Source: Haematococcus lacustris
Lineage: Eukaryota > Chlorophyta > Chlorophyceae > Chlamydomonadales > Haematococcaceae
Reading direction: 5' to 3'
Assembly (NCBI GenBank): GCA_030144725.1
Contig: JASKMD010000031.1
Location: 3,346,543-3,410,542, forward strand
DNA: 64,000 nucleotides
In this document: positions 1-11,811 of the stretch, in pieces
Layout of the letters: each line of letters begins with the position of its first letter
Position numbering within the stretch: the first letter of the stretch is position 1
Translations under genes and position numbers: made by a program
The notes under the pieces: model-generated
Seen by the model: only the letters and a program-made list of their open reading frames with translations
Databases searched by the model: none
What the model was told of the DNA's origin: nothing

Positions 1-62
1 ATGAGCATGAGCAGCAGTGCATGAGCAGCAGTGCATGAGCAGCAGTGCATGAGCAGCAGCCC
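1..62. repeat. 14-bp tandem repeat at window edge
   Basis: About four head-to-tail copies of GCATGAGCAGCAGT open the window. The array is cut by the window edge, so its full length is unknown. No coding potential is claimed. Confidence 0.8.
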
Positions 63-254
63 TGTCAGTGCCCATCAGTGCAGTCAGAGCCCATCTGAGA
101 AGAATGTTGCATGGTACAAAAGCTTTCAAGAGGCTGTCCTGAGCGTCCATTCAGTTCCATGCCACACAACGTGAATTGCAAGCTGTGAATGGTCAAGATG
201 TAACGAAGAAAACGGTGGTGGTCATTAGCCGTGCATCCTCTTCTCAAACTATTC

Positions 255-655
255 CTACGCCCTTTGTATGGACAACACCACCACGCGGTGATGCGCTAAG
301 GCCGCAAATGTGGTAGCCACCTGCTACAAACCCCCTTTGCATGTATGCATCACGGTCATGCTAAGCAAGTGCAAGCCTGGCAGTGATCCACACCCAAGGT
401 GTCACAGCTAGCTGGACCACGGATGGTACTTATAGTGGAGGCTCACTAGATCCAGCCACATGCTAGGGTGTGGTGCGCCACATGCCCCTTGTATGGATAA
501 CACCACCACGCGGTGATGCGCTAATGCTGCAAACGTAGTAGCCACCTGCTACATACCCCCTTTACATGTGAGCATCACGGTCATGCCTAGCAAGTGCAGG
601 CCTGGCAGTAATCCAGCCACATGCCAGCCATATGCCCCTTGTATGGACAACACAC
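255..655. repeat. Direct repeat pair, about 224-bp spacing
   Basis: A block of about 130 bp beginning with CCTTTGTATGGACAACACC near 257 recurs diverged near 484. Both copies contain a stretch built on ACCACGCGGTGATGCGCTAA and one on GCATCACGGTCATGC. A third copy starts at about 635 and is cut short. This looks like an old tandem duplication of an unidentified repeat. I see no gene between 1 and 2040. Two further related segments sharing GTGTCAGCCACTTGCCGGC lie near 1360 and 1546. Confidence 0.65.
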
Positions 656-2039
656 AGCTAGGTCCTGGAGACGCATCCATAACAATGTAGTGTGTGCATG
701 AGGGCGACACTAGGGGTATCAGGCTTGCAGCTGCAAACCATGCTATCACTTGCGTCTCGTGAGTAGTGCATTACATCAAGGCTTGGTAAGGCACGTTATG
801 CTAGCAAGGGCAAGAACACGAGAACGTTGTGAAGGTGGGTTATCCGTACAAGCGGGCCATCCATGCACTAACCGGTTGTCAGCTTTACACAAAACATCCT
901 ACCCTCCCACTATTACATTAGAAGACTAGGTATCCTTGAGACTTCAACGCTGTGTGACGTACGCTTGCATCAACATGATGTTGCATACTCAACATGATCT
1001 TACAGGAGCCAAAGTTATGATGCATGGCAAGTACATGACACACATCACCCCAACCCTTTTCAATGCCATTCACAAAGCCAAGCAGCCCAATGTCTCTTCA
1101 TCATCTGTGGGTGCTATTATCCACACAGCAAGGAAGTCAAGAGCAAGGAAGTCAAGCCCAAGACATACATAGCGCAATTGTTTTCACTTGTCCCACAAGG
1201 GCCAAGGGGCAGGTGGCCAGTAGGGCTGAGCCGGGCTAGGCTAAGCAGAGGCTGTGTTGTGGCAGGTAAGGAAATGGTAGAAAGGAAGGGGAGAGGAGGT
1301 GCCCATCAGACCTGCAACCAAGGGGCATGCACATGAGGGAGGAGGTTAGGCTGGGTATTGGGTGTCAGCCACTTGCCGGCAGGCGATTAGCTAGAAAGGG
1401 ACGAATGAGAAGGGGCAGGGAGAAGAGGGCTACTACTAGCTCTAGGCTGCCCGCTGGGGTGGGGGACTTAGTGGTAGTGGTTGGACAGCAGAGGGAAGGA
1501 GCAAGAAGCCAAGGGGCAGGAGGCCAGCTGGGCTGGGCTGGGTGTCAGCCACTTGCCGGCAGGCCGTTAGCCAGGCGGTTAACCAGGGCAGGCAGGAGAG
1601 GAAGAAGAGGAATAAGATTGGGCAGGGACAAGAGGGACAAGAGGGGGCTTCCTCCTGGCTGCTGGGTAGGGTAGGGAGGGGACCACGATGTCCGGGGGGA
1701 GGTGAGGGGTAGTGGGGAAGTGGGGGCGTAGGAGACTTGGAGGTGTTGGTGATGGGTAGGAAGGGGGAAGGGGCTATGTGACTGTTACACCTGCAGCAAG
1801 CAAGGGGCACGCTTGTGATTAACAAACAAGGACATGCATGACTAGAAGTGGGCAGGCTGGCCAAACACCCCGACAACGCCTGGCTGCCGCTCCTGGCTGT
1901 GCTGTGTTGGGAATGCTGTGCTGGGAATAGACACACAGATAGGCACACATGATGAGACACACTGATAGGAACACGCAGGCACAAGCACAGGCTAGCACGA
2001 GACATGTGTACCTGGACATTTCTAGAAGATTGCCGACAC

Positions 2040-2425
2040 ACCTACAGCCTGCTGCTACCTGCAGCCTGCACTGCCACACACCTACAGCCTCCCGCTGCTG
2101 CTGTCCTTGCACAGCTGCTCATGCGCTACAGCCTGCTGCTGCTCATGCACTTCGTCACATGCACTGCTGCCTGCTGCTGCTGCTGCTCATGCACTGCAAC
2201 ACACCTGCAGCCTGCTGCTACCTGCAGCCTGCACACCTGCACACACCTGCAGCCTGCACACCTGCAGCCTGCTGCTACCTGCACTGTTACAAGCGCACAG
2301 CCTGCTGCTGCAGCTGTCCTTGCACCGCTGCTCATGCACTACAGCCTGCTCCTACTGCTGCTGCTCATGCAGTGTAGCACACCAACAGCCTGCTGCTACA
2401 TGCAGCCTGCACTGCCACACACCTA
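2040..2425. repeat. CTGCAGCCTGC-rich imperfect tandem repeat
   Basis: Short units around CACCTGCAGCCTGCTGCTACC and CTGCTGCTCATGCACTGC repeat imperfectly over about 380 bp. Open frames exist on both strands, but they only reflect the low-complexity composition. Confidence 0.7.
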
Positions 2426-2429
2426 CAGG

Positions 2430-3045
2430 CAGGGCCGGGCAGGGCAGGGCAGGGCTGGGCAGGGCAAGGCCGGGCCGGGCCGGGCCGGGCCGGGCCGGGC
2501 AGAGCTGGGCTGGGCTGGGCTGGGCTGGGGCAGGGCTGGGATAGGGTGGGGCAGGGCTGGGAGGGGGTGGGGCAGGGCTGGCAGGGTGTGGGGCACGGCT
2601 GGGCAGGGAGGGGAGGGGCAACGCAAGGTTGGGAGGGGGTAGGGCAGGGGTGGGATGGGGTGGGGCAGGGCTGGGATGGGGTGGGGCAGGGTTGGGATAG
2701 GGTGGGGCAGGGCTGGGCAGGGAGGGGAGGGGCAACGCAAGGTTGGGAGGGGGTGGGGTAGGGCTGGGAGGGGGTGGGGCAGGGCTGGGAGGGGGTGGGG
2801 CAGGGTTGGGCAGGGAGGGGAGGGGCAACGCAAGGCAGGGAGGGGCTGGGGCAGGGCTGGGATGGGTGGGGCAGGGCTGGACGGGGAGGCAAGGGGCAAC
2901 GCAAGGTTGGGAGGGGGTGGGGCAGGGCTGGGAAGGGGTGGGGCAGGGCTGGGAGGGGGTGGGGCAGGGCTGGGCAGGGAGGGAAGGGGCAACGCAAGGT
3001 TGGGAGGGGGTGGGGTAGGGCTGGGAGGGGGTGCGGCAGTCCTAG
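2430..3045. repeat. G-rich minisatellite with higher-order structure
   Basis: A basic unit of about 17-18 bp resembling GGGTGGGGCAGGGCTGGGA repeats on the + strand. It is interrupted at roughly 70-120 bp intervals by a marker containing GAGGGGCAACGCAAGG (near 2613, 2728, 2819, 2890 and 2982), giving a higher-order repeat. The G-run spacing is compatible with G-quadruplex formation. No gene is supported here or in 3046-3855. Confidence 0.8.
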
Positions 3046-3855
3046 AGCTCCGGCTGGTCGTGGGTTGCTGACCAGGGCGGCTTCGCCTTCGCATAGGCTG
3101 GGCTGGCTGCGAGGCAGCCAATCAAGTCTCTGGCTGTTGTGCCTGCGTACTCCTGCAATGCTGCCTGCCTACCCCTGCTGCACCTGCCCCGGCTGCGCTT
3201 CATACCTGCCCCTGCCCCTTGTGGGCCAGCTGTGCTTACTGCATGCTCCTGCTGTGATGCCAACATGGCTTTGCCCCTTTAGGGGCAATGTCTGCTCACG
3301 GGTGGTACGCTTCTGTGTGGCCACACCTGTGGACCAGCACCACAACCAGGACGATGCCACACATAGGAGTGAAGCAATGCAGCGCATAGCTGTGCATTAA
3401 GCACATTGAGCTGGTGAGGTGCAACAACAGCAGCAAGCAACAACATGTGCGGGTATACCAGCAACAACGGGCACAACGCAGCTCATACCTGGGTTGGAGC
3501 GACCATTTCTTACTGCGCGAGCTGCGTTGGCCGCTGGGACCGCAGTCCATCCTTAGCATCCGCAGCAGCTGGTACGGACGTAGCGTTGGCCCAGCAGCTG
3601 CTTTGTGCACTGCAGCTGATGCGCCTTGTCTGGTGCTGGTAGGAGCTGCCGGCGCTGAGGCTACTGGAGAGGATTACCATGGGCATTCTTTACCCTGCTG
3701 CGCAGCCGTCTTGTCCGCAGAGCTGCAGATGGCCCTAGATAGAGCAGCACGACCTGTGCGGGCAGCGGCTTGGCGGTTGCGCTATTCCACCTGACAGCGG
3801 CTAGTAAATCTACCTCACAGGTGGAAGAGTTACCGGGAGACTTGATTGAGTCAAT

Positions 3856-4557
3856 ATGACTTCAACTACCCAAAATGTCGCTTCGGCGAATAAGACCAAT
3901 GGCGCCTCTGGCGTTCTTCCTCTAGTTGCTGCTGTAGCTACAGCGGAGACGGGTCCCGCATATGGTGCGGCACCGGAACCGGGCGAGGTAATTCCAGGAG
4001 TTTTGCATTCGCAGGAGTTTTGCAGGTCGATGGAAAAGATGTGCTGGTCGATATTGGATTGGTCCAGTTCGACAGTCCTTCGACCCCAAATCGCCTCACT
4101 TCTGCGGCAGCTGGTCGCGGCCGGTACAAGGGTGAGTCCTCCTGCGGCTAAGCGTGCTGCTGGTGTTGCTTCGCTCCCAGTCAGCCCTAGTCCAGCTAGG
4201 AGGCCTGTCGCTGTCGCACATGTCCCGACATTGCTTGCCAAGCCTCTATCGGACGCATTGCGTGCATTGCAACACTTGTATGCCGCTCTGCAAAAGCTTG
4301 ATGTGCAGAGCGATGTTGCCTCGATGTCTGGTGGCACTTCGAACCCTCGCACGCCTGCTGCTGTCCGGGAAAGGTATGCCGGTGTTCACCCCGCTGCTGC
4401 ACCCCTGCCTGTTGTTGCCATTGTCACTGCTGGTCATGACTCCAACTCATGTCGCGGGTTGCCCGTGACTGAGCGGTGGACTGCTGCCGGTTCGGCCTTT
4501 GGCCGCCGTGCACTGTCCGGAGGACCCAGTAGCACATTGTGTTGCACATGGCCTTGA
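3856..4557 (+). CDS. Unrecognised 233-aa frame upstream of gypsy pol, possibly a leader or degenerate gag
   Basis: This is an open frame of 233 codons with an ATG, rich in Ala, Val and Pro. It lies about 500 bp upstream of the retroviral-type protease of the gypsy element and on the same strand. I see no zinc knuckle and no clear Gag motif, so the assignment rests on position only. It could be a decayed gag, flanking host DNA or chance. The interval 4560-5045 has no recognisable domain. From about 4935 to 4998 it carries an imperfect CATGTCATGTCA tandem repeat. Confidence 0.25.
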   Translation: MTSTTQNVASANKTNGASGVLPLVAAVATAETGPAYGAAPEPGEVIPGVLHSQEFCRSMEKMCWSILDWSSSTVLRPQIASLLRQLVAAGTRVSPPAAKRAAGVASLPVSPSPARRPVAVAHVPTLLAKPLSDALRALQHLYAALQKLDVQSDVASMSGGTSNPRTPAAVRERYAGVHPAAAPLPVVAIVTAGHDSNSCRGLPVTERWTAAGSAFGRRALSGGPSSTLCCTWP

Positions 4558-5045
4558 CCCTGTCCTTGCTCTGCCCTCATATCTGCTTGGCTTGGACTGC
4601 ATGACAGATGTCATGTTGGTCAGTGTGGTTGAACGTGGTCCTGCTGCCAAGGACCTGCATGCCCTTGTGGCCCCCACTGTGGATGATGCCATTCGTGCAG
4701 CCATCACCAACCACAAGGCCCTTGTGGCTGCTGCTGGCTCTGGTGTGCATCCTGCCTGACGGTGCCCGGTTGCTGTTGTGCACCATGTGGCCCAGGCACA
4801 ACATGGGGTTTTGCAGCTGGCCAGGTACCCTCTCACACCTCTTCATTGTCATACCTTGAGCTCATATGATAGTGAGGGTTCCCCTCCTGTCAATGGCTGC
4901 TGCTGCTATTGTAGTTTGTGTTGCTGACATGGTGGACTGCATGTCATGTCAAGTCATGTCAGACTGCATGTCATGTCACACCACATGTCATGTCACACCA
5001 AAACTGTGCTAAATACACTGAGGCATGCCTTGTGTGTGAACCTGC

Positions 5046-7404
5046 TCATGTGCCTTTGCTGGTCACCTGAATGAGCACCATGCACGTGTCCTATGTGACA
5101 CTGGTGCTACCCACAGCTTTGTCAGTGCATCATTTGTTGCTGCACATGCTGTACCTGTCCACATGTTGAAGCACATGCAAGAGTGGCATGCTGCCAACAA
5201 CACTGTGTTGAGCTGTTCCCAGTTTGTTAAGGCTGAGCTGAGGCTGCCAGGTGTTACAGTACCCTGCCAACTCAATGTCATGCCTTCCCTCTTGCCAGAC
5301 TTTGATGTGCTGCTGGGGAATGACTGGTTGAATGAACATGAGGCCGTGATGTCATACCAGGACAAGACACTCAGCCTAGCATGTGACAAGAGTGAGCCAG
5401 TAGTGCTGCCATGTCCTTCTGCTGGTGTGTCTCAGTCAGGGCAGTCTGCTGTAAGCAACCCTGCCTCTTTCCTGGTCAATGCTCTACGTGCAAAACCCCC
5501 TCTGGCTTCTGCAAAAGTTGCTGCCAGGTGGTTACGAAAAGGAGGCACAGGTGTCCTGGCCCTGATCACTGTGGACAACTCAAGTACCCCTGATCCAGCT
5601 CCAGCTGAACCTGACCTACCTCCAGGTGTGTCCCAGGCACTCAATGCTTTGTTGGATGAGTATGCTGATGTGTTTGCACCCATCACATCTCTGCCACCTG
5701 AGCGTCCTGTGGGCCATGCCATCCCCCTTGTGCCTGATGCACGACCCTCTGTGGTACCTCAATACCGCATGAGCCAGGAAGAGCATGCTGAGCTGAAGAA
5801 GCAGGTGCAGGACCTACTTGCCAAGGGCATGATAGAACCAAGCTCCAGTCCTTTTGCTGCTCCTATCCTGTTTGTCAAGAAGAAGTCTGGTGAGTTACGC
5901 ATGTGCCTTGATTACCGTCAGCTCAACAAGATCACCATCAGGGATCAGTATCCACTGCCCAGGATTGATGACTTGTTTGATAAGCTGTCAGGCTGCACTG
6001 TGTTTTCTTCCCTAGACCTTCAAGCAGGTTACAACCAGATCAGGATCACCCCTGAAGATGTGCCCAAAACGGCCTTCAGGACCCCTGACGGCCACTACCA
6101 GTTCAAGGTACTGTCATTTGGGCTCTGCAATGCACCTGCTACATTCCAGCGTGTCATGAATGATGCCTTTGCACCAGTCCTGAACCAGTGTGCCCTGGTG
6201 TACCTGGATGACATCTTGGTCATGTCCAAATCTGTGGACGAGCATTTGAAGCATCTCAGAAAGGTCTTTGACCTCCTGAGGCTCAACAAGCTCTTTGCCA
6301 AGCAGTCCAAATGTGAATTCATGCGTACCACGCTGAAATTCCTTGGCCATGTCATCTTTGCTGGTGCTATTGCTGTGGACCCTGAGAAAATCAAGAGCAT
6401 TTCTTCCTGGCCTGTGCCTCAATCCCTGCAACAGCTCCAGTCATTCCTAGGTGCTGCTAATTTTGTGCGCAAATTTGTGCATAATTTCAGTGTCCTAGCT
6501 GCACCTCTCACAGATCTGTGTGGCAAAGCTGGTGACTCATTTCTGTGGCACAATTGGCCTGCTGATGAGCTGAAAGCCTTTGCTTCCCTCAAAGCTGCTG
6601 TTGCCTAGGTCCCCATGCTACGTCTACCTGATCACACCCAGCCCTTCCAGGTCTACTGTGATGCCTCACTCCAAGGAGTAGGAGCAGTCCTGATGCAAGA
6701 TGGCTACCCCCTTGCATACCTCAGCAAGAAGCTATCTTCTGCTGAGCGTAACTACACCACTGGTGAGCAAGAGCTTCTTGCCCTCATCACTGCATGCAAG
6801 GAGTGGAGGTGTTACCTTGAGGGTGTACCATTCACACTCTTCACCGATCATAAGCCTTTGACTGCTCTGCCCACCCAGAAGGTGCTGTCTAGACGTCAGG
6901 CTAGGTGGATGGAGTTCCTGTCACGGTTTACATTTGACCTGCAGTACCTGCCAGGTGATGCTAATCCTGCTGACCCACTGTCCCGGATACCTGCTGGACC
7001 CCAGGACTGTGCCATGGTGTGTGTTGTTACCACCCGGCGGCAAGCTAAACAGTCTTTGGAGAGGGGGGAAGTGCGTGTGGCGCAGGCTCTGCCCCAGGTT
7101 CCACCTGTGGGTACTCCCTCAAATGCCCCCACTGCCGTTGATGCTTTGGCCCCCCGGCCCACAGTGTCTGATAACCCTGTTGCTGCTCACCATAGTAGGC
7201 TCCCTGAGCTTGAGGCCCCATCTGCTGCTGACACCTCAGTGCACTATCCTGCAGCTCCTGCCCACCCATTGGAACTGGCTGATCACCTGGCCCATGGTTA
7301 CCGGCTTGACCCTGCGTTTACTGCTGAAGCTGATCTGTCTGGCATGTACATGGACGACCATGGCCTGTGGCGGCGCACTGGCAAGGGCACAGTGATGGTT
7401 CCCA
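5046..7404 (+). pseudogene. Gypsy protease, reverse transcriptase and RNase H (broken pol, first part)
   Basis: The aspartic protease motif DTGAT is read at 5097-5111 in the same frame as the long open stretch 5163-6608. A second conserved protease segment (LLGNDWL) follows at about 5310-5330. The reverse transcriptase shows the conserved LDYRQLN, SLDLQAGYNQI, FGLCNAPATFQ and catalytic YLDDILV (about 6201-6221). TAG at 6606-6608 interrupts the frame, which then resumes unchanged through RNase H (YCDASLQGVGAVL, TDHKPL) and PGDANPADPLSRIP. The frame ends where the MITE enters at about 7405. The stop could be a point mutation from a sense codon. Readthrough is possible but unsupported. Confidence 0.9.
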
Positions 7405-7751
7405 CACTCCTACAAATTAATCCCTGCGTCCGTCCCTGCGTGTTGACCGACCTTGTCCGATCGGGCTGAAATTTTGATAGATGGTAGTTTGCAGAAAACA
7501 AAACATGTTTTTCAGAATAAATATTTAAAAAACATCAAAGGCGGCTGCGCTGTGGCCCTGTTGCTAGAGTGCAGGGATGAGTGCAGGGATAGGTTGCGGG
7601 CCACAGCGCAACAGCTGCTGATTTTTTCAAAGTATTTTTCTTGCAAAATATGTTTTATTTTCTGCAAACTACCATCTATTAAATTTTCAGCCCGATCGGA
7701 CAAGGTTGGTAAACACGCAGGGACGGACGCAGGGATTATTTTGTAGGAGTG
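7405..7751. mobile_element. Foldback MITE inserted in gypsy pol
   Basis: This 347-bp AT-richer segment interrupts the gypsy frame. Its two halves are near-perfect reverse complements along almost the whole length. They start with CACTCCTACAAA and CCCTGCGTCCGTCCCTGCG at the left end and mirror them at the right end, so a transcript or single strand would fold into one long hairpin. Excising about 346 bp restores the gypsy reading frame across the junction. No transposase is encoded and the superfamily is not assigned. A target duplication is not clear, with at most two bases. Confidence 0.85.
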
Positions 7752-9048
7752 CAATGACCCTGAACTGCGTGAGTACATTCTGCATGAAATGCATGATGCT
7801 GCCTATGCTGGTCATGTGGGTATAACCAAAACCCTTGAGAGGCTGTCACGAGTGTTCTACTGGGACACCATGCGTGCTGATGTCAGGCACTATGTCACTA
7901 CCTGTGATGCCTGCCAGCGTGACAAGTCCTCCACACTGAAGCCTGGTGGCTTACTCAACCCACTGTCCATTCCAGATTACCGTTGGGAGTCAGTGTGAAT
8001 GGACCTGATCACCAAGCTGCCATCTGCTTCACATGGGTTTGATGCCATCTGTGTCTTTGTTGACAGGCTCAGTAAAATGGTGCACTTTGTGCCCTGCAAG
8101 GAGAGCATGAATGCCAAGGGCTTTGCCCGTCTGTTTGTTGACAATGTCTTCAAACTGCATGGCCTGCCAAAAGACATGGTCTCTGACCGTGGTCCCCATT
8201 TCCACAACACTTTCTGGCACCATGTGCAGAAGTTGCTGGGCATGAGAGGTTCCTTGTCTTCCTCCTACCACCCTCAGTCTGATGGCCAGACTGAGAGGTA
8301 CAACCGTGTGTTGGAAGAGATGCTACGTCATTACATCTCTCCCACCCAAGCTGATTGGCCTGACTATCTGTCACTTGCTGAGTTTGCTGTGAACAACTCA
8401 TGGCAAGAGTCCATCAAGTCTACACCGTTCCTGGTTAATACCGGACAGTCCCCCATTACCCCTATGCTCCACTCTCTACCTGACAAGGGGCGGTGCCCTG
8501 AAGGCCTGTCCTATGCTACTTGGTGGCAGGAGGCTGTGGCTAAGGCCAAGCTATGCATGCAGGCTGCTCAGCAACGTCAAGCTGCCTATGCCAACCAGGA
8601 CCGTCGAGATGTGCATTACAAGGTGGGTCAAATGGTCCTGCTCAGCACTAAGAACATGAGGTTGAAGCCAGGCAAAGCACGTAAGCTGCTGCCACGCTTT
8701 GTGGGCCCCTTTAAGGTGCTTGACTTGGTTGGTCAGGTTGCAGTGAACCTGCAGCTGCCTGCCTCCATGTCACGTCTTCACCCTGTGTTCCATGTGTCAC
8801 TCATCAAACCCTACACTGGCACTGATGTGGGCTTCATGCCTCCGCCTGTTGAGTGGCTTGATGAGGAGCCTGTGTACTATGTTGAGCGTCTGCTGGACCA
8901 CAGACATGTGCATGCAGGAAAGGCCAAGGAGTACCTGGTGCAGTGGGAAGGCTATGATGCCGACCACAACACCTGGGAGCCACGTTCCAACTTGGTTGGC
9001 TGTGACAAGATCCTGGCTGAGTACAATGCAGCTCACAACCTGAAGTAA
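7752..9048 (+). pseudogene. Gypsy integrase and chromodomain (broken pol, second part)
   Basis: The HHCC zinc-binding region (HVGITKTLERLSRVFYW, then CDACQRDKSS) is followed by TGA at 7996-7998. The catalytic core then resumes in the same frame: MDLITKLP, the DRLSKMVHF segment, SDRGPHF and the E-containing HPQSDGQTERYNRVL. The C-terminus carries a chromodomain (YYVERLLDHR, YLVQWEGYDADHNTWEP, about 8875-8995), which in this lineage directs integration to particular chromatin. Apart from the single stop the stretch is open to the TAA at 9046-9048. Confidence 0.9.
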
Positions 9049-9299
9049 GTCCTAGGTCATGCATGCTGGTATGCTGCTGGACTATGGCATTCCCAGCATG
9101 CTTGTACCTCTGGTCAGCTGCTACCTGTGTGGTTATGGTTTCCCTGTGTCTAGTCGGCACGATGGTCTTTGACCGCTCCCTGAGCTATGACCTGGTGCGC
9201 CCTTTGGGTTGCCCAGTAGCTAAATCAGCATTCTGTAGGCAATGCGAGTCACGTGGTTTCACCCGTGGCGGAACGGAAGCCCCTTTGGAGGGGGAGGAA

Positions 9300-9599
9300 T
9301 GTAAAGTGCGCATCTCTGGAAGGGATTGTCGCTTCGCGTCGTCTGGGCTGTCTCGTGAATGCGAGCCGTCGCGGGACGCGGGTTACACGTGTAGTGTGAG
9401 ATTTGGCAGGTAAAGACTAGCGGACATTGCGTCCGTGAGTACAACTGGTTCAATTCCAGGGAGCCCCGTTCTAAGCTCTAGCCATTCTCGCAATACACCG
9501 CTGTAACCCAACACCCTAGTCGGAAGTCACCGCCTCGACTGGACCGGCCTTCGAGCTTGTGTCAAAAGGTCATCTGACGTTGCGTCCCCGCACGTTACA
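9300..9599 (+). repeat. Candidate 3' LTR of the gypsy element
   Basis: The segment starts TGTAAAG and ends GTTACA, matching the usual TG...CA inverted ends. It directly follows a purine-rich polypurine-tract-like stretch (GGAGGGGGAGGAA). No second copy is visible in the window, so the boundaries are provisional. Nothing recognisable was found between 9600 and 10068. Confidence 0.45.
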
Positions 9600-10068
9600 T
9601 GTGTGAGCTGCACAGTGTGCTGGTAGCAGCGGCATGCCAGGAGGAGCGGCTGCTGACGAGAGAGCAGCTTGCCCACCCTGATACGATGCCTACGCCCTAC
9701 ACTTCCACCGTCACAAGGTTCTTCCACCTGCATCTGCATTTGGCTGTTGTTATGTTTTGGCGTGCACTGCCATGCCCTGTTGTTCCATGCCTGATGCTCG
9801 CCAGGTCATGGGCCAGCGTGGGTTCAGCAACATGGCACACTGGTGGGCGGGCGACATCTGTTTCAAGGATGCACATGTGAGTCCATGCTCTGCATCATGC
9901 TATTCATGCCGGACACTACTGCTGCGGCGTGCAGGATAGCCAGCCGTACTAGCAGACCCTGGTGGTGAAGGGTTTGTGGGGCGTGAAGCGCTGTTGAACA
10001 CCTTTGCATGGAGCAACTGGCAGACACAGTCCTGCAGTGTTACCAAATACGGTCCGTTTTTACCGTAT

Positions 10069-10540
10069 ACCGTACTCTCCCTTTTGATTCGCGAGGCCTC
10101 GAAAACTATAATTAAATACTCTTTCCCGATGCAAAAAAAACATTGTTTACTTTTTCCCGATGCAAAAGTTGCAGCAAGACACAACTTTGACAACGTGGGT
10201 GTGCTTATAAATATTCAAGACAGCCATTCCTTGCATGACATGTCAATCCTCCGTGGACACTTTCTGCACAGGTCACCAAGTCAAGCCACCCGATCACCAA
10301 GTCACAGCCACTGTGCAAGGGCCATCTTCGTGTTGGTCGATCTGGCGTAGCAGATTTTCGGCTGCGTCGTCGGCACTGATACCACGGACCATGAAGCGGT
10401 CCATCGCAACACCATTCACGCAGGTCAAATAATTGTTTGACCACTTCGCGATTCTACCAAAAACCACATTGTTTACTCGTTCGCGATTTCGCGAGGCCAA
10501 AAAAACGATTCGCGGACGCGAATCAAAAGGGAGAGTACGG
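10069..10540. mobile_element. Non-coding DNA element with 25-bp terminal inverted repeats
   Basis: ACCGTACTCTCCCTTTTGA plus six further bases at 10069-10093 reappears as its exact reverse complement at 10516-10540. The interior is AT-rich relative to its surroundings, contains several TTCGCG motifs and has no coding frame of note. A target duplication is not evident. It lies immediately upstream of a BED-finger reading frame (10628) and may be the non-coding end of the same transposon or a separate MITE. Confidence 0.6.
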
Positions 10541-10627
10541 TAATCGTCTTTTCGTAAATGGCTCTGTATTTTTCCGTTTATACAGACCGTCTATACGGTG
10601 GTCCGCGGCCCTTGGCGGCACAGAGCG

Positions 10628-10939
10628 ATGCCTCTACCCAATGAGCTAAATAAAGCTGTACATGATTCTTATCAACAACTTCAGCAAGATAGCGGGTCCC
10701 CGAGGTTCCAGTGCCGAAACTGCAACTTGGAGCTCGCCGCATCTAGCGTCACTCGCCTATGCCAGCACATCACGGACAGCGGAAGAGATGTTGCGACATG
10801 CCTGATGCCCGACAGCGAACTGAAGTCTCAGCTTCTGGCAAAGGAGGCAGAACGCAAGCGAACTACATGCCTAGAAGACAGCCCTCGGCAAAAGCAACGC
10901 GGGGCCGCAGAAGTGCATGTTGAAGAGCTGGACGACTTG
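10628..10939 (+). CDS. BED-type zinc finger exon, probably hAT transposase fragment
   Basis: The frame starts MPLPNELNKAVHDSY. It contains FQCRNCNLELAASSVTRLCQHI, with the C-x2-C and spaced H/C ligands of BED fingers found at the N-terminus of hAT transposases. A basic stretch (KEAERKRT) follows. It stays open to a plausible splice donor after LEELDDL-like residues near 10939 (TTG|GTACGT). No RNase-H-like transposase domain was found downstream, so this is an orphan first exon or a remnant. A host BED-finger gene is the alternative. Confidence 0.5.
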
Positions 10940-11811
10940 GTACGTTACTGCCACATCTGTCGTTGTAGACCAGTTGCAGTTGGAAGGTGCTAGTAAGAAG
11001 GAAGCATGCTGCAAGTTGCAAGTCGCAGGAGCAGGTGTACATAAGTAGCTTGGGGCTGCAGCCATGAGCAGCTGCCAAGAGCAGTAGCCAAGACAATAGC
11101 CACCTACCCTACCCACCAGCCCAGCCCAGCCCAGCCCACACAAACCCACACAAACCCCACCCTAGCAAATGGTGAGTGGTTAATCTTGCAGTCATGTGAC
11201 TCCAAGTACATTGCCTGACCGCTTGTATACCGCTTGACTGCTGCAGGGTTAATGGTCTCATTCTCCCTTTCCCTACAACCACCTCAACCATTGTCATCCC
11301 ACTTGCCACGTGCCAACTCCCCACCCCAACTTACCTTACAGCCTGGAGCAAGCCTCCCCACCCTCCCCTGACCACCATCACCACCACCACCTCCTAAGCC
11401 ATCAGATCTCCTCCCTTCCCTCCCCTCCCCCCCCACTCCCCCAGCCTGGAGCGGGCAGCATGAAGCCCGCAGCCTGGAGCGGGCAGCATGCAGCGTGCGC
11501 TTGTAGTTACAACCAACAAGCTCACATCAGCCATGCCATGCCCATACCCATGCCATGCCCATACACCACAATGACATGGCATAGTAGGTAGGACCCCACG
11601 CTGCAGCCCTCTCCCTACCCTACCCATGGCGTAGTAGCCTGGAGCGGGCAACATGGAGCGGGCAACTTCGAGTGGGATCCATTAGTAGCAGCCAACCCAG
11701 CCTACTGTAGCCATGCCATGCCCACACACCACTATAGGTAGTATCTATAGGTTGGTCATGCTAGAATGATCCGATCTTGCCACCGCCGTCATGTTGTGAT
11801 CGTTGGTATAA

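Larger units (their letters stand above)
5046..9599 (+). mobile_element. Degenerate Ty3/gypsy chromovirus-type LTR retrotransposon
   Basis: The domain order protease, reverse transcriptase, RNase H, integrase, chromodomain identifies a Ty3/gypsy element of the chromovirus branch. Coding is broken by an in-frame TAG at 6606-6608, a foldback MITE at 7405-7751, and an in-frame TGA at 7996-7998. A purine-rich stretch at 9286-9299 precedes a candidate 3' LTR (9300-9599). I found no matching 5' LTR upstream, so the element is either 5'-truncated or the LTR call is wrong. With three breaks in pol it cannot encode its own intact enzymes. Confidence 0.85.

Noticed and set aside
2004..3400. Several overlapping 140-230-codon frames
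   Set aside because: They lie in Ala/Cys/Gly/Pro minisatellite sequence, occur on both strands and have repeat-driven composition.
3414..3794. 126-codon frame before the gypsy element
   Set aside because: No domain, no splice context, and overlapping frames of equal quality on both strands.
7453..7778. Two small frames with almost the same peptide on opposite strands
   Set aside because: Explained by the near-perfect palindrome of the MITE.
5097..9048. Alternative genetic code or programmed readthrough at TAG 6606 and TGA 7996
   Set aside because: Host genes here use TAG and TGA as normal stops, and the element is also split by a MITE, so decay is simpler.
9300..9599. Matching 5' LTR upstream of 3856
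   Set aside because: No sequence similar to 9300-9599 was found between 3046 and 5046.
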